DNA of 64,000 nt, from contig JBFWUF010000007.1 in the NCBI GenBank assembly GCA_050247435.1, positions 1-64,000 on the forward strand. Direction: 5' to 3'. Below the pieces are notes generated by a model, which saw only the letters and a list, made by a program, of their open reading frames with translations, had not been told where the DNA came from and searched no databases. The stretch comes from JAJVID01 sp050247435. Lineage in GTDB: Bacteria > Acidobacteriota > Blastocatellia > RBC074. The position numbers and the translations under genes are program-made. Below are positions 1 through 9,800 of the stretch, piece by piece (the first letter of the stretch is position 1; each line of letters opens with the position of its first letter).

Positions 1-88
1 TGTCATCGTTGTCCTCATCTTTCTTGACCACCTGAAAGTTGACCTCCCAACGGCCGACAGTTTCAGATAGATTTTTCAGATGAGGCAA
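1..88 (-). CDS. possible 5' end of an unknown gene running off the left edge
   Basis: Reading the minus strand from a TTG at position 88 gives an open frame to the window edge with a protein-like composition, including GRWEVNFQVVKKDEDND. The frame is also open for some distance upstream of 88, so the start is a guess, and there is no clear Shine-Dalgarno. I do not recognise a family. It would be divergent from the tRNA-Leu promoter. It may equally be non-coding. Confidence 0.2.
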   Translation of the reverse strand, partial: MPHLKNLSETVGRWEVNFQVVKKDEDNDD

Positions 89-131
89 CGATTCACTTTT
101 GCATAGATTTTGGATGAGGCAATTCGCATGC

Positions 132-160
132 TTGACCGGCATGGGACTGATTCATATAAT
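132..160 (+). promoter_or_regulatory. sigma70-type promoter of tRNA-Leu
   Basis: TTGACC at 132-137 and a perfect TATAAT at 155-160 are separated by 17 bp, the optimal spacing. Transcription would start near 167, about 40 nt before the mature tRNA 5' end at 210. A 10-bp direct repeat (gatgaggcaa) lies just upstream at about 79-88 and 113-122; its meaning is unknown. Confidence 0.8.
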
Positions 161-209
161 CACGGCCTCTCGCTGATCAATTCACTTGATCCTTTGATCG
201 TCGAAATAT

Positions 210-293
210 GGGGACGTGGCGGAATTGGTAGACGCGCGGGTCTCAAAAACCCGTTACCGAAAGGTAGTGTGGGTTCGATTCCCACCATCCCCA
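210..293 (+). tRNA. tRNA-Leu (anticodon CAA)
   Basis: The sequence folds as a class II tRNA. It has a D-arm with AATTGGTAGAC, an anticodon stem CGGGT/ACCCG around loop CTCAAAA (anticodon CAA, reading UUG), a long variable arm TTACC-GAAA-GGTA typical of Leu, and a T-arm GTGGG-TTCGATT-CCCAC. The acceptor stem GGGGACG/CATCCCC has one C-A mismatch at pair 6. The discriminator base is A and the 3' CCA is not encoded, so it must be added post-transcriptionally. Confidence 0.95.
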
Positions 294-310
294 TTCTCAC
301 ATCGTTCATC

Positions 311-859
311 TCAGGCAACTTTGTCCCGCTTTCGCCCACGAAAAAACGCCCGCAACCACAAAAACCCAATCAGGAGAAACGGGAAAAGATAGATGAGAAG
401 GTCCCAGCGGCCAAACCCCGGCGGAGTCACCTCGACGTCCGTCGTCGCTTCTCCGCCGCCTTGCTGAGTCTGAAGCAGAACGCGCACACGCCAAAGTTCC
501 TGAGCGTCGAACGGAATCTCGGCTTTGAATTGTACGCGGTCGCGTAACTCCTTGCGCACAGCCGAGTGGCGGGCTTCGGGAAGCCGCCCGCTCACCGGTT
601 GAACAGCTATCTCCACCTTGATGTCGCCGGGGATCGCGCCACCCTGCGGCGGTTCCAGAATGACAAAGAAAGTCCCAATACCGACATCGGGGTCTGCCCA
701 GACCGACATCAAGCACGGTCCGACTGCCTTATCAACGATGATCGGGTACGGCGGCCCTTCGTGCGCGCGCGCCGGGAACGAGCAGGCAGCCAGCGCCAAC
801 AACGCCAGCAGAACACGCCCGATACGGATTTTGCCGATGCGATAATTCGAGACGCCCAT
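311..859 (-). CDS. small exported membrane-anchored protein, last gene of the redox operon
   Basis: The 182-aa product starts with a signal sequence (hydrophobic LLALLALAAC followed by FPARAHEG). It continues with a probable periplasmic beta-sandwich of about 110 residues and ends in one transmembrane helix (LLIYLFPFLLIGFLWL) with a basic cytoplasmic tail. The layout recalls FixH/YtkA-like accessory proteins of respiratory complexes, but I cannot assign it firmly. The ATG at 859 is preferred over an in-frame TTG at 868; neither has a good Shine-Dalgarno. It lies 28 nt downstream of the 4Fe-4S protein gene and is probably co-transcribed. Conserved-looking features are HEGPPYP near the mature N-terminus and VGPCLMSVWADPDVG. 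Confidence 0.75.
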   Translation of the reverse strand: MGVSNYRIGKIRIGRVLLALLALAACSFPARAHEGPPYPIIVDKAVGPCLMSVWADPDVGIGTFFVILEPPQGGAIPGDIKVEIAVQPVSGRLPEARHSAVRKELRDRVQFKAEIPFDAQELWRVRVLLQTQQGGGEATTDVEVTPPGFGRWDLLIYLFPFLLIGFLWLRAFFRGRKRDKVA

Positions 860-887
860 ACCAATCAATAATATTTTCGATCCCGGG

Positions 888-2309
<1,422 letters not shown>

Positions 2310-2374
2310 GCCTGGGGCGCGCGGTTCGCCGGATGATTGAGAGGAAAGCTTGGATGATTGATTGGACAACTTGC

Positions 2375-2776
2375 TCAGCCCTGTTGGACTCCATTGACCT
2401 CGAACCGCCGTTCCAGTTTTTGGCCATTCGGCAGAATGATGTGAAGAAGGATGATCCAATCCCCCGCCATCGTGAATTCCAGCGAGGATTGATAACGCCC
2501 CGATCCTTCCTCCCGCGCCTCGCTGAAGACCGGACGCATGCCGGGATGCGTCATGGTTCCTTCCAAATTGATCCGGGCGCGAGTGAGCGGATTACCGGAG
2601 GCATCGGTCAATTTGATCGTGATCGTCGAGACGCCGACTTTAGGTGGCTGCGGCGAGACTTCATGCTCGATCAGCGCCGCTGGTGAAGCTTCATCCGGCT
2701 TTTGACACCCGGTCAGGAAGAGCGCGCCGACCAGAGCCAATCCCAGAAGAACTGATCCACTCGTTATGGATTTCAA
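2375..2776 (-). CDS. YtkA/FixH-like lipoprotein
   Basis: From a TTG start at 2776 the product is about 133 aa. It has a short lipoprotein signal (MKSITSGSVLLGLALVGALF) and the lipobox LTGC. The mature part is a single beta-sandwich domain with the YtkA-like signature of FixH-type proteins: DASGNPLTRARINLEG, then MTHPGMRPVFSEA and GRYQSSLEFTMAGDW. Proteins of this kind accompany copper or haem oxidase assembly and CcoG-like 4Fe-4S proteins. The frame stays open upstream to 2866, but that extension lies in a palindromic repeat (2788-2886), so I regard it as non-coding. The start codon is therefore uncertain. Confidence 0.75.
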   Translation of the reverse strand: MKSITSGSVLLGLALVGALFLTGCQKPDEASPAALIEHEVSPQPPKVGVSTITIKLTDASGNPLTRARINLEGTMTHPGMRPVFSEAREEGSGRYQSSLEFTMAGDWIILLHIILPNGQKLERRFEVNGVQQG

Positions 2777-2787
2777 GCAACTGCGTA

Positions 2788-2886
2788 TCAGCCGCGAATG
2801 AACACGAACGCTCACGAATGGCGACAGGGGGCGGTCATCAAAATCTCGAAAGAGATTCGTGTTCATTCGTGTTCATTCGCGGTTGA
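2788..2886. repeat. palindromic element with tandem-unit arms (family A)
   Basis: Arms of 32 nt at 2788-2819 and 2855-2886 are inverted repeats matching at 28 of 32 positions, with a 35-nt loop between. The right arm is built of the unit ATTCGTGTTC repeated nearly twice and closed by ATTCGCGG. The element sits between two genes of the redox operon, so its RNA would form a long hairpin inside the transcript. Confidence 0.85.
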
Positions 2887-2892
2887 TGTTTT

Positions 2893-3489
2893 TCAAACGG
2901 AACAGACGCCGGCTTCATCTCGCCGCCAGGCGCAGGAACACCCGTGGCTCGGCTCTTCTCCCTTCGGCGGGAACATATGGTAGTACATGCCCATTACCAT
3001 CGGGACAAAGACAATTGTGTTGTAGAAAAGATGCAGTTCTACGCGCGGAATCCACAGCTGCGCGATGCTTATCGGAACCGGCGAACCGAAGAAGTTTTGC
3101 CCCACTATGGCCTGGTATTGAAGCAGCCCATGCTCGATGTGGTGCCAGAACTGAATCAAGAACGCGGCCATCCACCACTTGTAGGACTGTCCCTGAAATC
3201 CTTTGTGAAACATCCAAAGCCCCGCGAGCATAACCAGGGCATACCCGTAGTGCAGCGCCTCCGACTTGATCAGCCACGGGAACCACAGACCGAGAACGCC
3301 TCTGGCTTCGGGAACGGGCCAGCCGAGTATGTATATCTGCGCGGCCTGCGCCAGATGCTCGGCCCAATGAGCGAGCACGATCACCATAAAAATCTGCAGG
3401 GCTGGCTTATGCCACTGATGGTTGAGCTTGTGGTACAAGCCAGGCGCGTTCGCAGGCGCTGAAAAAACGCTTTGTTCCTTGATAGCCAT
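2893..3489 (-). CDS. His-rich polytopic membrane protein of unknown function
   Basis: The 198-aa product starts at ATG 3489, 8 nt after a strong GGAGG. An upstream in-frame extension to 3654 lacks support. It has about four to five hydrophobic segments and many His residues near membrane borders: HWAEHLAQAAQ, LHYGYALVMLAG, FWHHIEHGLLQY, HLFYNTI and MYYHMF. The tail is Cys-containing (SHGCSCAW, GVCSV). Paired His in helices could bind haem b or metal, but this is inference. It sits between the RnfD-like gene and the YtkA-like lipoprotein gene, so it probably belongs to the same membrane complex. I do not recognise a named family. Confidence 0.8.
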   Translation of the reverse strand: MAIKEQSVFSAPANAPGLYHKLNHQWHKPALQIFMVIVLAHWAEHLAQAAQIYILGWPVPEARGVLGLWFPWLIKSEALHYGYALVMLAGLWMFHKGFQGQSYKWWMAAFLIQFWHHIEHGLLQYQAIVGQNFFGSPVPISIAQLWIPRVELHLFYNTIVFVPMVMGMYYHMFPPKGEEPSHGCSCAWRRDEAGVCSV

Positions 3490-3568
3490 GCGATTCCTCC
3501 AATGTGATTTCCGGTAAACAGTTGAAAAATGCTGCCAGAGAGATTCGCCGTTTCTGACAAGACGGCTA

Positions 3569-4468
3569 TCAGGCGCTCGCCATCTTTGCGGAGCCTGACG
3601 CCTGCTTCCTTGAAGTCCACCAAATTTCAATCGCCACCGCGATTGGGCCGACAATGGTCAACGCATAGTATGGCGCGTGGATGTTTTCAGCCAATCGCAG
3701 AACCATCTCCATCGCGGCAACCAGGAACGCGACCAGGCATTGCGCCCACTTGCGGCTGACCGTCGTCTTCGGGTCGGTGATCATGAAAAAGATGAAGAGT
3801 TGATACATCGGGCCGGTGATCGGCGCGACCTCGGCTTGAAACCCGTGCCCGGTAATGAAACCGCGCAACAATGCGAACAGCATAAACGACACGACGTATG
3901 TCGCCGTGATGTGGAACCGTTTCACTCGCCAGGTGATCAACAAGCCGAGCACCCAGACAATCATCATCGGCTCGGTCGCGTTCCCCCATTGAATGCTCAG
4001 CGTTGAGAACACGTCCGGCGCTAAAAGCAGCAACACGCAGATGGCGAGGTTCGACGGGTTCCACAGGTGGCGGCCTTTCCAGCGGATCACATACTTCGAC
4101 GTGATCGCGATGGCGCTGCACAACGCGAACGGCCAGAACGCGGGCGAACGAACCAAAATGCCGACGCTGATGCCGGTGATGTACGCGCTGGCCAGATTCG
4201 GAAACTTCCCGTAAACCAGCCGCCCCAGCGCAAGCTCGAGCAGTATGGCCACGCCGATGGCCAGAGCCGTTTGCTTGAAACTTTCAAGCAATCCGAACGA
4301 AACCTGCCCGACCAGCAAAATGGTCGTGATCAGCATCGGCGGAAGATAACGATTCTCGATGCTGAAGAATCGCGACAGCGCGGAAGCCGGTTTCGCCTTC
4401 ACATCTTTCGGTTGCGAAGACGGCGCGGTTTCCGAGGCCATACTGGTTCCAGTGATTATCTCCGGCAC
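3569..4468 (-). CDS. RnfD/NqrB-like electron-transport membrane subunit
   Basis: The predicted protein is 299 aa with about eight to ten transmembrane helices. Segments such as FPNLASAYITGISVGILVRS, LWNPSNLAICVLLLL and FFMITDPKTTVS match the NQR2/RnfD/RnfE pattern. In Rnf and Nqr this subunit carries covalently bound FMN and takes part in ion-coupled electron transfer. The GTG start at 4468 lies 9 nt after AAGGAG; an ATG nine codons further in is possible. The 3-nt spacing from the CRTAC1-like gene upstream shows co-transcription. No other Rnf or Nqr genes (A, B, C, E, G) are present here, so the subunit must work alone or with the 4Fe-4S protein downstream. Confidence 0.8.
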   Translation of the reverse strand: MPEIITGTSMASETAPSSQPKDVKAKPASALSRFFSIENRYLPPMLITTILLVGQVSFGLLESFKQTALAIGVAILLELALGRLVYGKFPNLASAYITGISVGILVRSPAFWPFALCSAIAITSKYVIRWKGRHLWNPSNLAICVLLLLAPDVFSTLSIQWGNATEPMMIVWVLGLLITWRVKRFHITATYVVSFMLFALLRGFITGHGFQAEVAPITGPMYQLFIFFMITDPKTTVSRKWAQCLVAFLVAAMEMVLRLAENIHAPYYALTIVGPIAVAIEIWWTSRKQASGSAKMASA

Positions 4469-4470
4469 GT

Positions 4471-6264
4471 TTACGTCTCCTTCACTTTGTGGATTTTATT
4501 GACATCCGGCGCGCTGATAGTCTGCGTCTTGCCCGACGGCCAGCGAATCTCTACCCGATCAACACTCGCGCCTTTGCCCAATCCGAAATGCAGACGCTTT
4601 TGATTCTGCGAGCAGAAGCCGCTGCCGCCCGTCACTTCCTGCGCCTGCTTCTGGCCGTTCCAGAAGAGGCGAACCTGAGCGCCGATTGCGCTGCGATTGC
4701 TCGCCACGCCTTCCAGATCGAAGGCGATCCAGTTGTTGTCCGGCAAGACTGTGTTTTTATAAAGCAGCGCCGGGCCTTTCTGATTGGCGACCACCACGTC
4801 GAGCCTGCCGCTGTTGCTGAAATCGGCCAGCGCCACCGAACGCCCGTCATACACGTCGGTCACGCCGACAAGCTGCGCGACCTCTTTGAATTGGCCCGCG
4901 CCGTCGTTGATCCAGACCTTCTTCTGCTGATAACCGGACAGGCTGCGGTTGTTCATCGGCGGCCAGTTCTTCGCGTCGGAGATGATCGCTGAGTTACCGC
5001 CAGTGACTTTCGAGTAGTCGTACCAGTAGCTGCCGCTCTTGTCCGCCGAGATGTAACCGTTGACCAGATAAATGTCCTGATAGCCGTCGTTGTTCAGATC
5101 GCCAAACTGCGCCCCCCAACTCCAGCCGCCGAGTTCAACGCCGAGGCCGCGCGCCAGATTGTCGAACTTCAGCCCCTCGCCCGAAGTCCCCGCGCGCGGC
5201 ACCCACAGGTTGTTGCCCTGAATCAGCACGCTCTCTTCGGAAATGTTCGAGACGTAGATCGCAAAGTCGCCGCGATTGAGCACGTCGCCAACCGCCGCCG
5301 TCATCCCGCTCTTTGGCGCGAAGCCTATGCCGGTCTGTTTGCCGACCTCACGAAATTTCTTGCCGCCGTCGTTGAAGAACAATTCCGAGACGCCGTAATC
5401 ATTGGCGATGAACAAATCGGGATAGCCCGTGCCGCGCAAATCAACCGCGACCGCGGCCAGCGCCCAGCGGCGCGATTTGATGCCGAGCTGTTCGGCGACT
5501 TCCTCGAATTTACCGTTGCCCAAATTGTGAAACAGATACTTGCGCCCGCCGTTCTGCGCGTACTCAAAACTTTCGGGCATCATCTTCGTGTCTTTCAGAT
5601 TCCACAGATCAATCTTCTCGTCGTAATACCCGGCGACGAAAAGGTCGAGCCGTCCGTCGCGGTCATAATCGAACCAGATCGCGCTGTTGGCGTTGATCCA
5701 TTTTGGGAACCCGGCCTGCTCGGTGACGCGATCGAAGCCTTTACAGCAGGCGTTACGATAAAGCTCCGGCTTCCCCCATTTGTATACAAACACGTCTTCG
5801 TATCCGTCGTTGTCGTAATCTCCCCAGACCGCGCCCATCGAAACTCCGTTTTCGCGCGAGTTCTCTCCATTCGCCCAATAATCGCCGAGCATCTCGCTAA
5901 ACCGGCCATTGCCCAGGTTTTTGTAGAGGATATTGCTCTTGCCTTCGCTGCTGTTGACCAGGTAGATGTCCTGCCAGCCGTCGCGGTCGAAATCCACTAC
6001 CGAAACCGCCGCGCCCATTGAGGCGATCTGCGGCATGATGTGATCGAGTTTGGGGTCGAGTGTCGGAGCGGCGTGGGTAAAGTGGATGCCCGACGCATTG
6101 GCCGATTCCTTGAAGCTAAGTCCGTAACGGGCCAGCGCAGTCGAAGAGTTCGCGGTTGTGGCCGTCGCCTCCCTGCGCGCCGAGAGGCGTTTGATGGCGA
6201 ACGGGGTCGCGAGCAGCCCGATGAAGAAGATGGTCAGAATTATTCGGAGAGTAGGAGTTTGCAT
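4471..6264 (-). CDS. CRTAC1-like FG-GAP/ASPIC-UnbV exported protein
   Basis: The 597-aa protein begins with a signal or anchor helix (LRIILTIFFIGLLATPFAI). It then has six or more FG-GAP/VCBS blades of a seven-bladed beta-propeller, each with a Ca-binding loop such as DFDRDGWQDIYLVN, DYDNDGYEDVFV, DYDRDGRLDLFV, DLNNDGYQDIYLVN and DFSNSGRLDVVV. The C-terminal ASPIC/UnbV domain includes SAIGAQVRLFWNG and RVEIRWPSGK. Such proteins are extracellular or periplasmic and of unknown biochemical role. The ATG at 6264 is preferred over an upstream TTG at 6279. It lies 26 nt after the DJ-1 gene and 2 nt before the RnfD-like gene, which links this propeller protein to membrane electron transfer. Confidence 0.9.
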   Translation of the reverse strand: MQTPTLRIILTIFFIGLLATPFAIKRLSARREATATTANSSTALARYGLSFKESANASGIHFTHAAPTLDPKLDHIMPQIASMGAAVSVVDFDRDGWQDIYLVNSSEGKSNILYKNLGNGRFSEMLGDYWANGENSRENGVSMGAVWGDYDNDGYEDVFVYKWGKPELYRNACCKGFDRVTEQAGFPKWINANSAIWFDYDRDGRLDLFVAGYYDEKIDLWNLKDTKMMPESFEYAQNGGRKYLFHNLGNGKFEEVAEQLGIKSRRWALAAVAVDLRGTGYPDLFIANDYGVSELFFNDGGKKFREVGKQTGIGFAPKSGMTAAVGDVLNRGDFAIYVSNISEESVLIQGNNLWVPRAGTSGEGLKFDNLARGLGVELGGWSWGAQFGDLNNDGYQDIYLVNGYISADKSGSYWYDYSKVTGGNSAIISDAKNWPPMNNRSLSGYQQKKVWINDGAGQFKEVAQLVGVTDVYDGRSVALADFSNSGRLDVVVANQKGPALLYKNTVLPDNNWIAFDLEGVASNRSAIGAQVRLFWNGQKQAQEVTGGSGFCSQNQKRLHFGLGKGASVDRVEIRWPSGKTQTISAPDVNKIHKVKET

Positions 6265-6290
6265 GGTTTTTGTTCCCAACTGGTCAAATG

Positions 6291-6881
6291 TCAGACGGCT
6301 TCGCTCGCTGGGAACACGCCATGCTTGAACATCTCAAACCATAATCGAGTATCAGCTTCGTTGTAGAGATTCAGTTGTTTTATTACCTCACACGCAAATT
6401 CGACGCTGCCCAGGCCGCTCGCCGTAATAATATTTTGGTCTGCCACGGCTAGCTCGTAGACGTAGAAGTTTTCATCGCTGTAATCGGCGACCATAGCCTT
6501 CAAATAGTCCTTTGAATTGCTCGTATGCCGAATGCCGCGGGTAAGTCCGGCTCTGGCGATCTCCAATGTGGCGCCGCAAATTGCGCCGATCGGAACATCC
6601 TCCGCGTGAAGCCGATGAAGGAGGGCTTTAAGATTCTCGTGTGATTCCTGCTCCCACATGTCGCCGCCCGGCAGCATGAAGATGCAGGCTTCGGCGAGCG
6701 TCACATCCTCGAGCGTAATATCCGGACTGAGCTTCAGCCCGCCCATCGTCGTGACGGGCTTATCGGAAAACCCGACTGAAACGACCTCGAACTTTCCGGA
6801 CTTGTTGATTTCACACAAGGCGTGAGCCAGTTCCCAATCCGCCAGGCCATCGAATACAAGAAAGTATGCTTTAGGTTTCAT
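6291..6881 (-). CDS. DJ-1/PfpI family protein (class I glutamine amidotransferase-like)
   Basis: The 196-aa product has the DJ-1/PfpI fold. FLVFDGLADWELA lies at the N-terminus, MLPGGDMWEQES follows, and the nucleophile elbow AICGAT (Cys near residue 103) is in place. Members act as glyoxalases/deglycases, chaperones, oxidative-stress sensors or isonitrile hydratases; which applies here cannot be told. Its start is 1 nt from the stop of the giant TPR/FG-GAP gene, so the two are translated from one message. With the AhpD-like selenoprotein it gives this operon two thiol- or selenol-based redox enzymes. Confidence 0.88.
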   Translation of the reverse strand: MKPKAYFLVFDGLADWELAHALCEINKSGKFEVVSVGFSDKPVTTMGGLKLSPDITLEDVTLAEACIFMLPGGDMWEQESHENLKALLHRLHAEDVPIGAICGATLEIARAGLTRGIRHTSNSKDYLKAMVADYSDENFYVYELAVADQNIITASGLGSVEFACEVIKQLNLYNEADTRLWFEMFKHGVFPASEAV

Positions 6882-6882
6882 A

Positions 6883-9800
6883 TTATTGCCTTAACGCCTT
6901 CAGGAAAAACTCTGGTGTGATATACCGCGTGTGATAAGTCTGCCAGTCTTGCGGATGTCGCTTGTAGGCCGGGTCATCCTCAAGCATGCCCGGAGCGGCA
7001 TTGTAATCCTTCATCCCGTGATAAGGCAGCGGCAGCACCGTCTTTGAAAACGTTGAATTCAGATCACCGTCCTTGATCCACCCGTCGCCGACCATCACGT
7101 AATCGCGAGTCCAGCCTGCGGGCGGAGGCGGCAACGCGACGAACTTCAGGCGGATTTCATCGCCCGCGTTGACGATCACCATGCGGTCGTCAATCTTTTT
7201 CAGAAGTTCGCCCACTTCGCCGTGCCGAGTGTAATAACCGATCAGGTCGCGCCACTTCTGCGCCGTGCCTTCGAGCCGGTTGTAATTCGGCAGTTCAGGC
7301 GACGAATCGTTCGCCTGCGTGAATTTTGAAAAGCCGCGATAGCGCAGTTCGGCTGACGACGGAGGGAGACGCCATATTTTGAGTGTCGTTTCCGGCAACA
7401 CTTCAGCCCATTCGAGCTTGTCCCAGTAAATCTCCATGCTCGTTCGCAACCGCAGCTTGCGCGGAGCGCCTGATCGAAAGATGTTGTTTAGATCGAGCAC
7501 GACAGTCTTCAGCTTGCCTGCCGGGAAACCCAGACCTGATTTCGCAATAGCCCATTTGCCCTGCGCGTCAATCGTCTCAATGCTCAAGCCCTGCGGCGGC
7601 GGATAGCCGGTCTGGCCGTAAGCGACGTTGATCGAGCCGTCGGTCGGATGCAGAAAGCCATGACCGATCAGATAAAGCTGTTTGCCGCTCGGCGCATCGG
7701 CAGGCAGTTCCAACTCGACCCAATGGTCACGCGTCACGCCTTGATACCGGCCTTTGCCGAAAGTGTCGAGATACTTCTGATCCAGATCGCGCACGACGGC
7801 CGACAAATCCTGGCCAAGATCGTCTTTCGCACTTGCAAATGGCTTCGTCGCGTTGGTCGCGTAAAGCTTCAGCGGAGGTGGCGGCACAGCCATACGTTCG
7901 TCGGCGAAGACTTCGGTTCCCTGCGGATGATCCACGACCATCAGCGAGTAATGATCAATGTAAAAAGTCTCCCACAACTCCGCCGTCACGCGCAGATCGT
8001 AAAAGCTTCCAGACGAATCGGCACGCGGGGCGATTTTGCCGCCCGGAATCTTGAACCACTCTTCGGTTTGATAAATACCCGCGACCACCTGCGCGTTGAT
8101 GCGCAGCCCCAGCGCGGGCGACCACGGCGCCGTGTCCTTGACGTAGCTGATCTGCTTCCCGTCCCAGGCAAACAGCATCGGGCAGGAGCCTTTCAATCGC
8201 TGCTCGGCCAGCACCGATTGATCGGCCTTCAATTCAAACTCCGCCTGCACCGAACCGTTCGGCCAGACGATGCGCGCGACATCGGTCTGAGTATTCTCGC
8301 CCAAGCCGAAATGAAGAACCGGCGAAGTGATGACCTGTTTCTGCGTCAACAAGCCGGAGCGGATTTCTATCTCTCCGCCGATGCCGAAAGAGCTGATGCG
8401 CTGATCGCCGGTGGCTTTGGCGGCGCGGGTGCGGATGGTTTGGTGGTGGTAGTTCTTCGCGCCGCGATTGACCAACCGCATCGGCTGCAACTCCGGTGTG
8501 AAAGCCAGCAGGTCTACGCGCCCATCACCTGTCAGGTCAGCAGCGGCGGTGGCGAATAGATTCCCAGGAGCAATACGGCGCGGGTTCTTACCTGGCGAGC
8601 CGTTTAACCACAAGAGGTTGTCAGTTACTACGTCGAGCGCACCATTGTTATCAAAATCGCAGATCAGAAGCGATCCAGAGTTAGAGTTTGGCGGGAAGAG
8701 TTCGCCTTCCAGTTGCGGCCCAAACATCTCATCTATCTCCCAACCTTCCCCATCTCTCTCATCGGACAGGCGCTTTAGCATGAAGCGATAGTTTGGGGCA
8801 GCGTAGCTGCGACTTAACAAAAGCAGGTCTAAAACGCTGTCGCTATTGATATCGGCCACGCCAATCTTAGAAACCGATTCGATGCCGCCTGGCAAAGGGC
8901 GTTCGCGGAAAACACCAAGCCGCTCGTTGCTGAAGACTTTCACTTTGAAATTATCATCGAGCAGCGCCGCATCCGGATCGCCATCGCTATCGAGGTCTGC
9001 ATAAACGAAGTCACGCAATCTTTCTGCGCCTGCGAATGGCCGCAACTCCTTAAACGTCCCATCACCGTTATTCCTCAGAGCCAGCGGTTGCCCTTCGGAC
9101 GCGCCGAGCACGATGTCAAGATCGCCATCAAGATCAATGTCCGCCGCCCACGCCCCATAATACTCTTCAGTGATTACCCCCATCGGCAAACCCATTTTCA
9201 ATGTGACATCGGTGAACTTGTCGCGCGATTCCTGGCGATAAAGTTTCAGCCCGCTTCCGCCCGCCATGAATAGATCAACCTTGAAATCGTAATCATAATC
9301 GAGGCAAACAATGCCGGCAGGTGAGGGTCCTAAATCATAAGCGCGAGGAAAGGAAAGCGTCACATTGCCCACCCGCGCCTCGCTTCCTTTTGCCGTGATG
9401 ATCGTCGGCGCCCCCTCGCCATCGAGCGAAACCACCCCCAACCAATCCCACGTCCCAGTGCCGGCGTTAACCGGCTCGGCAGTGAAAGAGATGGCCTCGT
9501 CCGGCGGCGCAGGCTCGGAACTCGGATTTGGCAGTTTGATGAATTTCAGAAACGGCTCGCCCACAAATTCAGCAGGAGTCTTCACCGCGTTCAGGCTCTG
9601 CCGATAATCCGGCACGCGCGCCAGCACGTTTCGCAAAAAAGCCACCTGTGGCGCGGCTGAGCGCGGGTTCGCGCCGGACGCAGCCTGCTGCAACGCGGCC
9701 ATCTGCTGCTTCGCTTCATCGGGCCACGACGAGGATTTTTCAGCCAGCTTCGCAACTGTCTTTTTCAACGTCTCGCCGTCGCCGCGTTTGGCGGCCAGTC

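Noticed and set aside
2893..2895. The UGA ending the His-rich membrane protein (after GVCSV) as a second Sec codon
   Set aside because: The downstream frame enters the palindromic repeat and shows no family homology; it is an ordinary stop.
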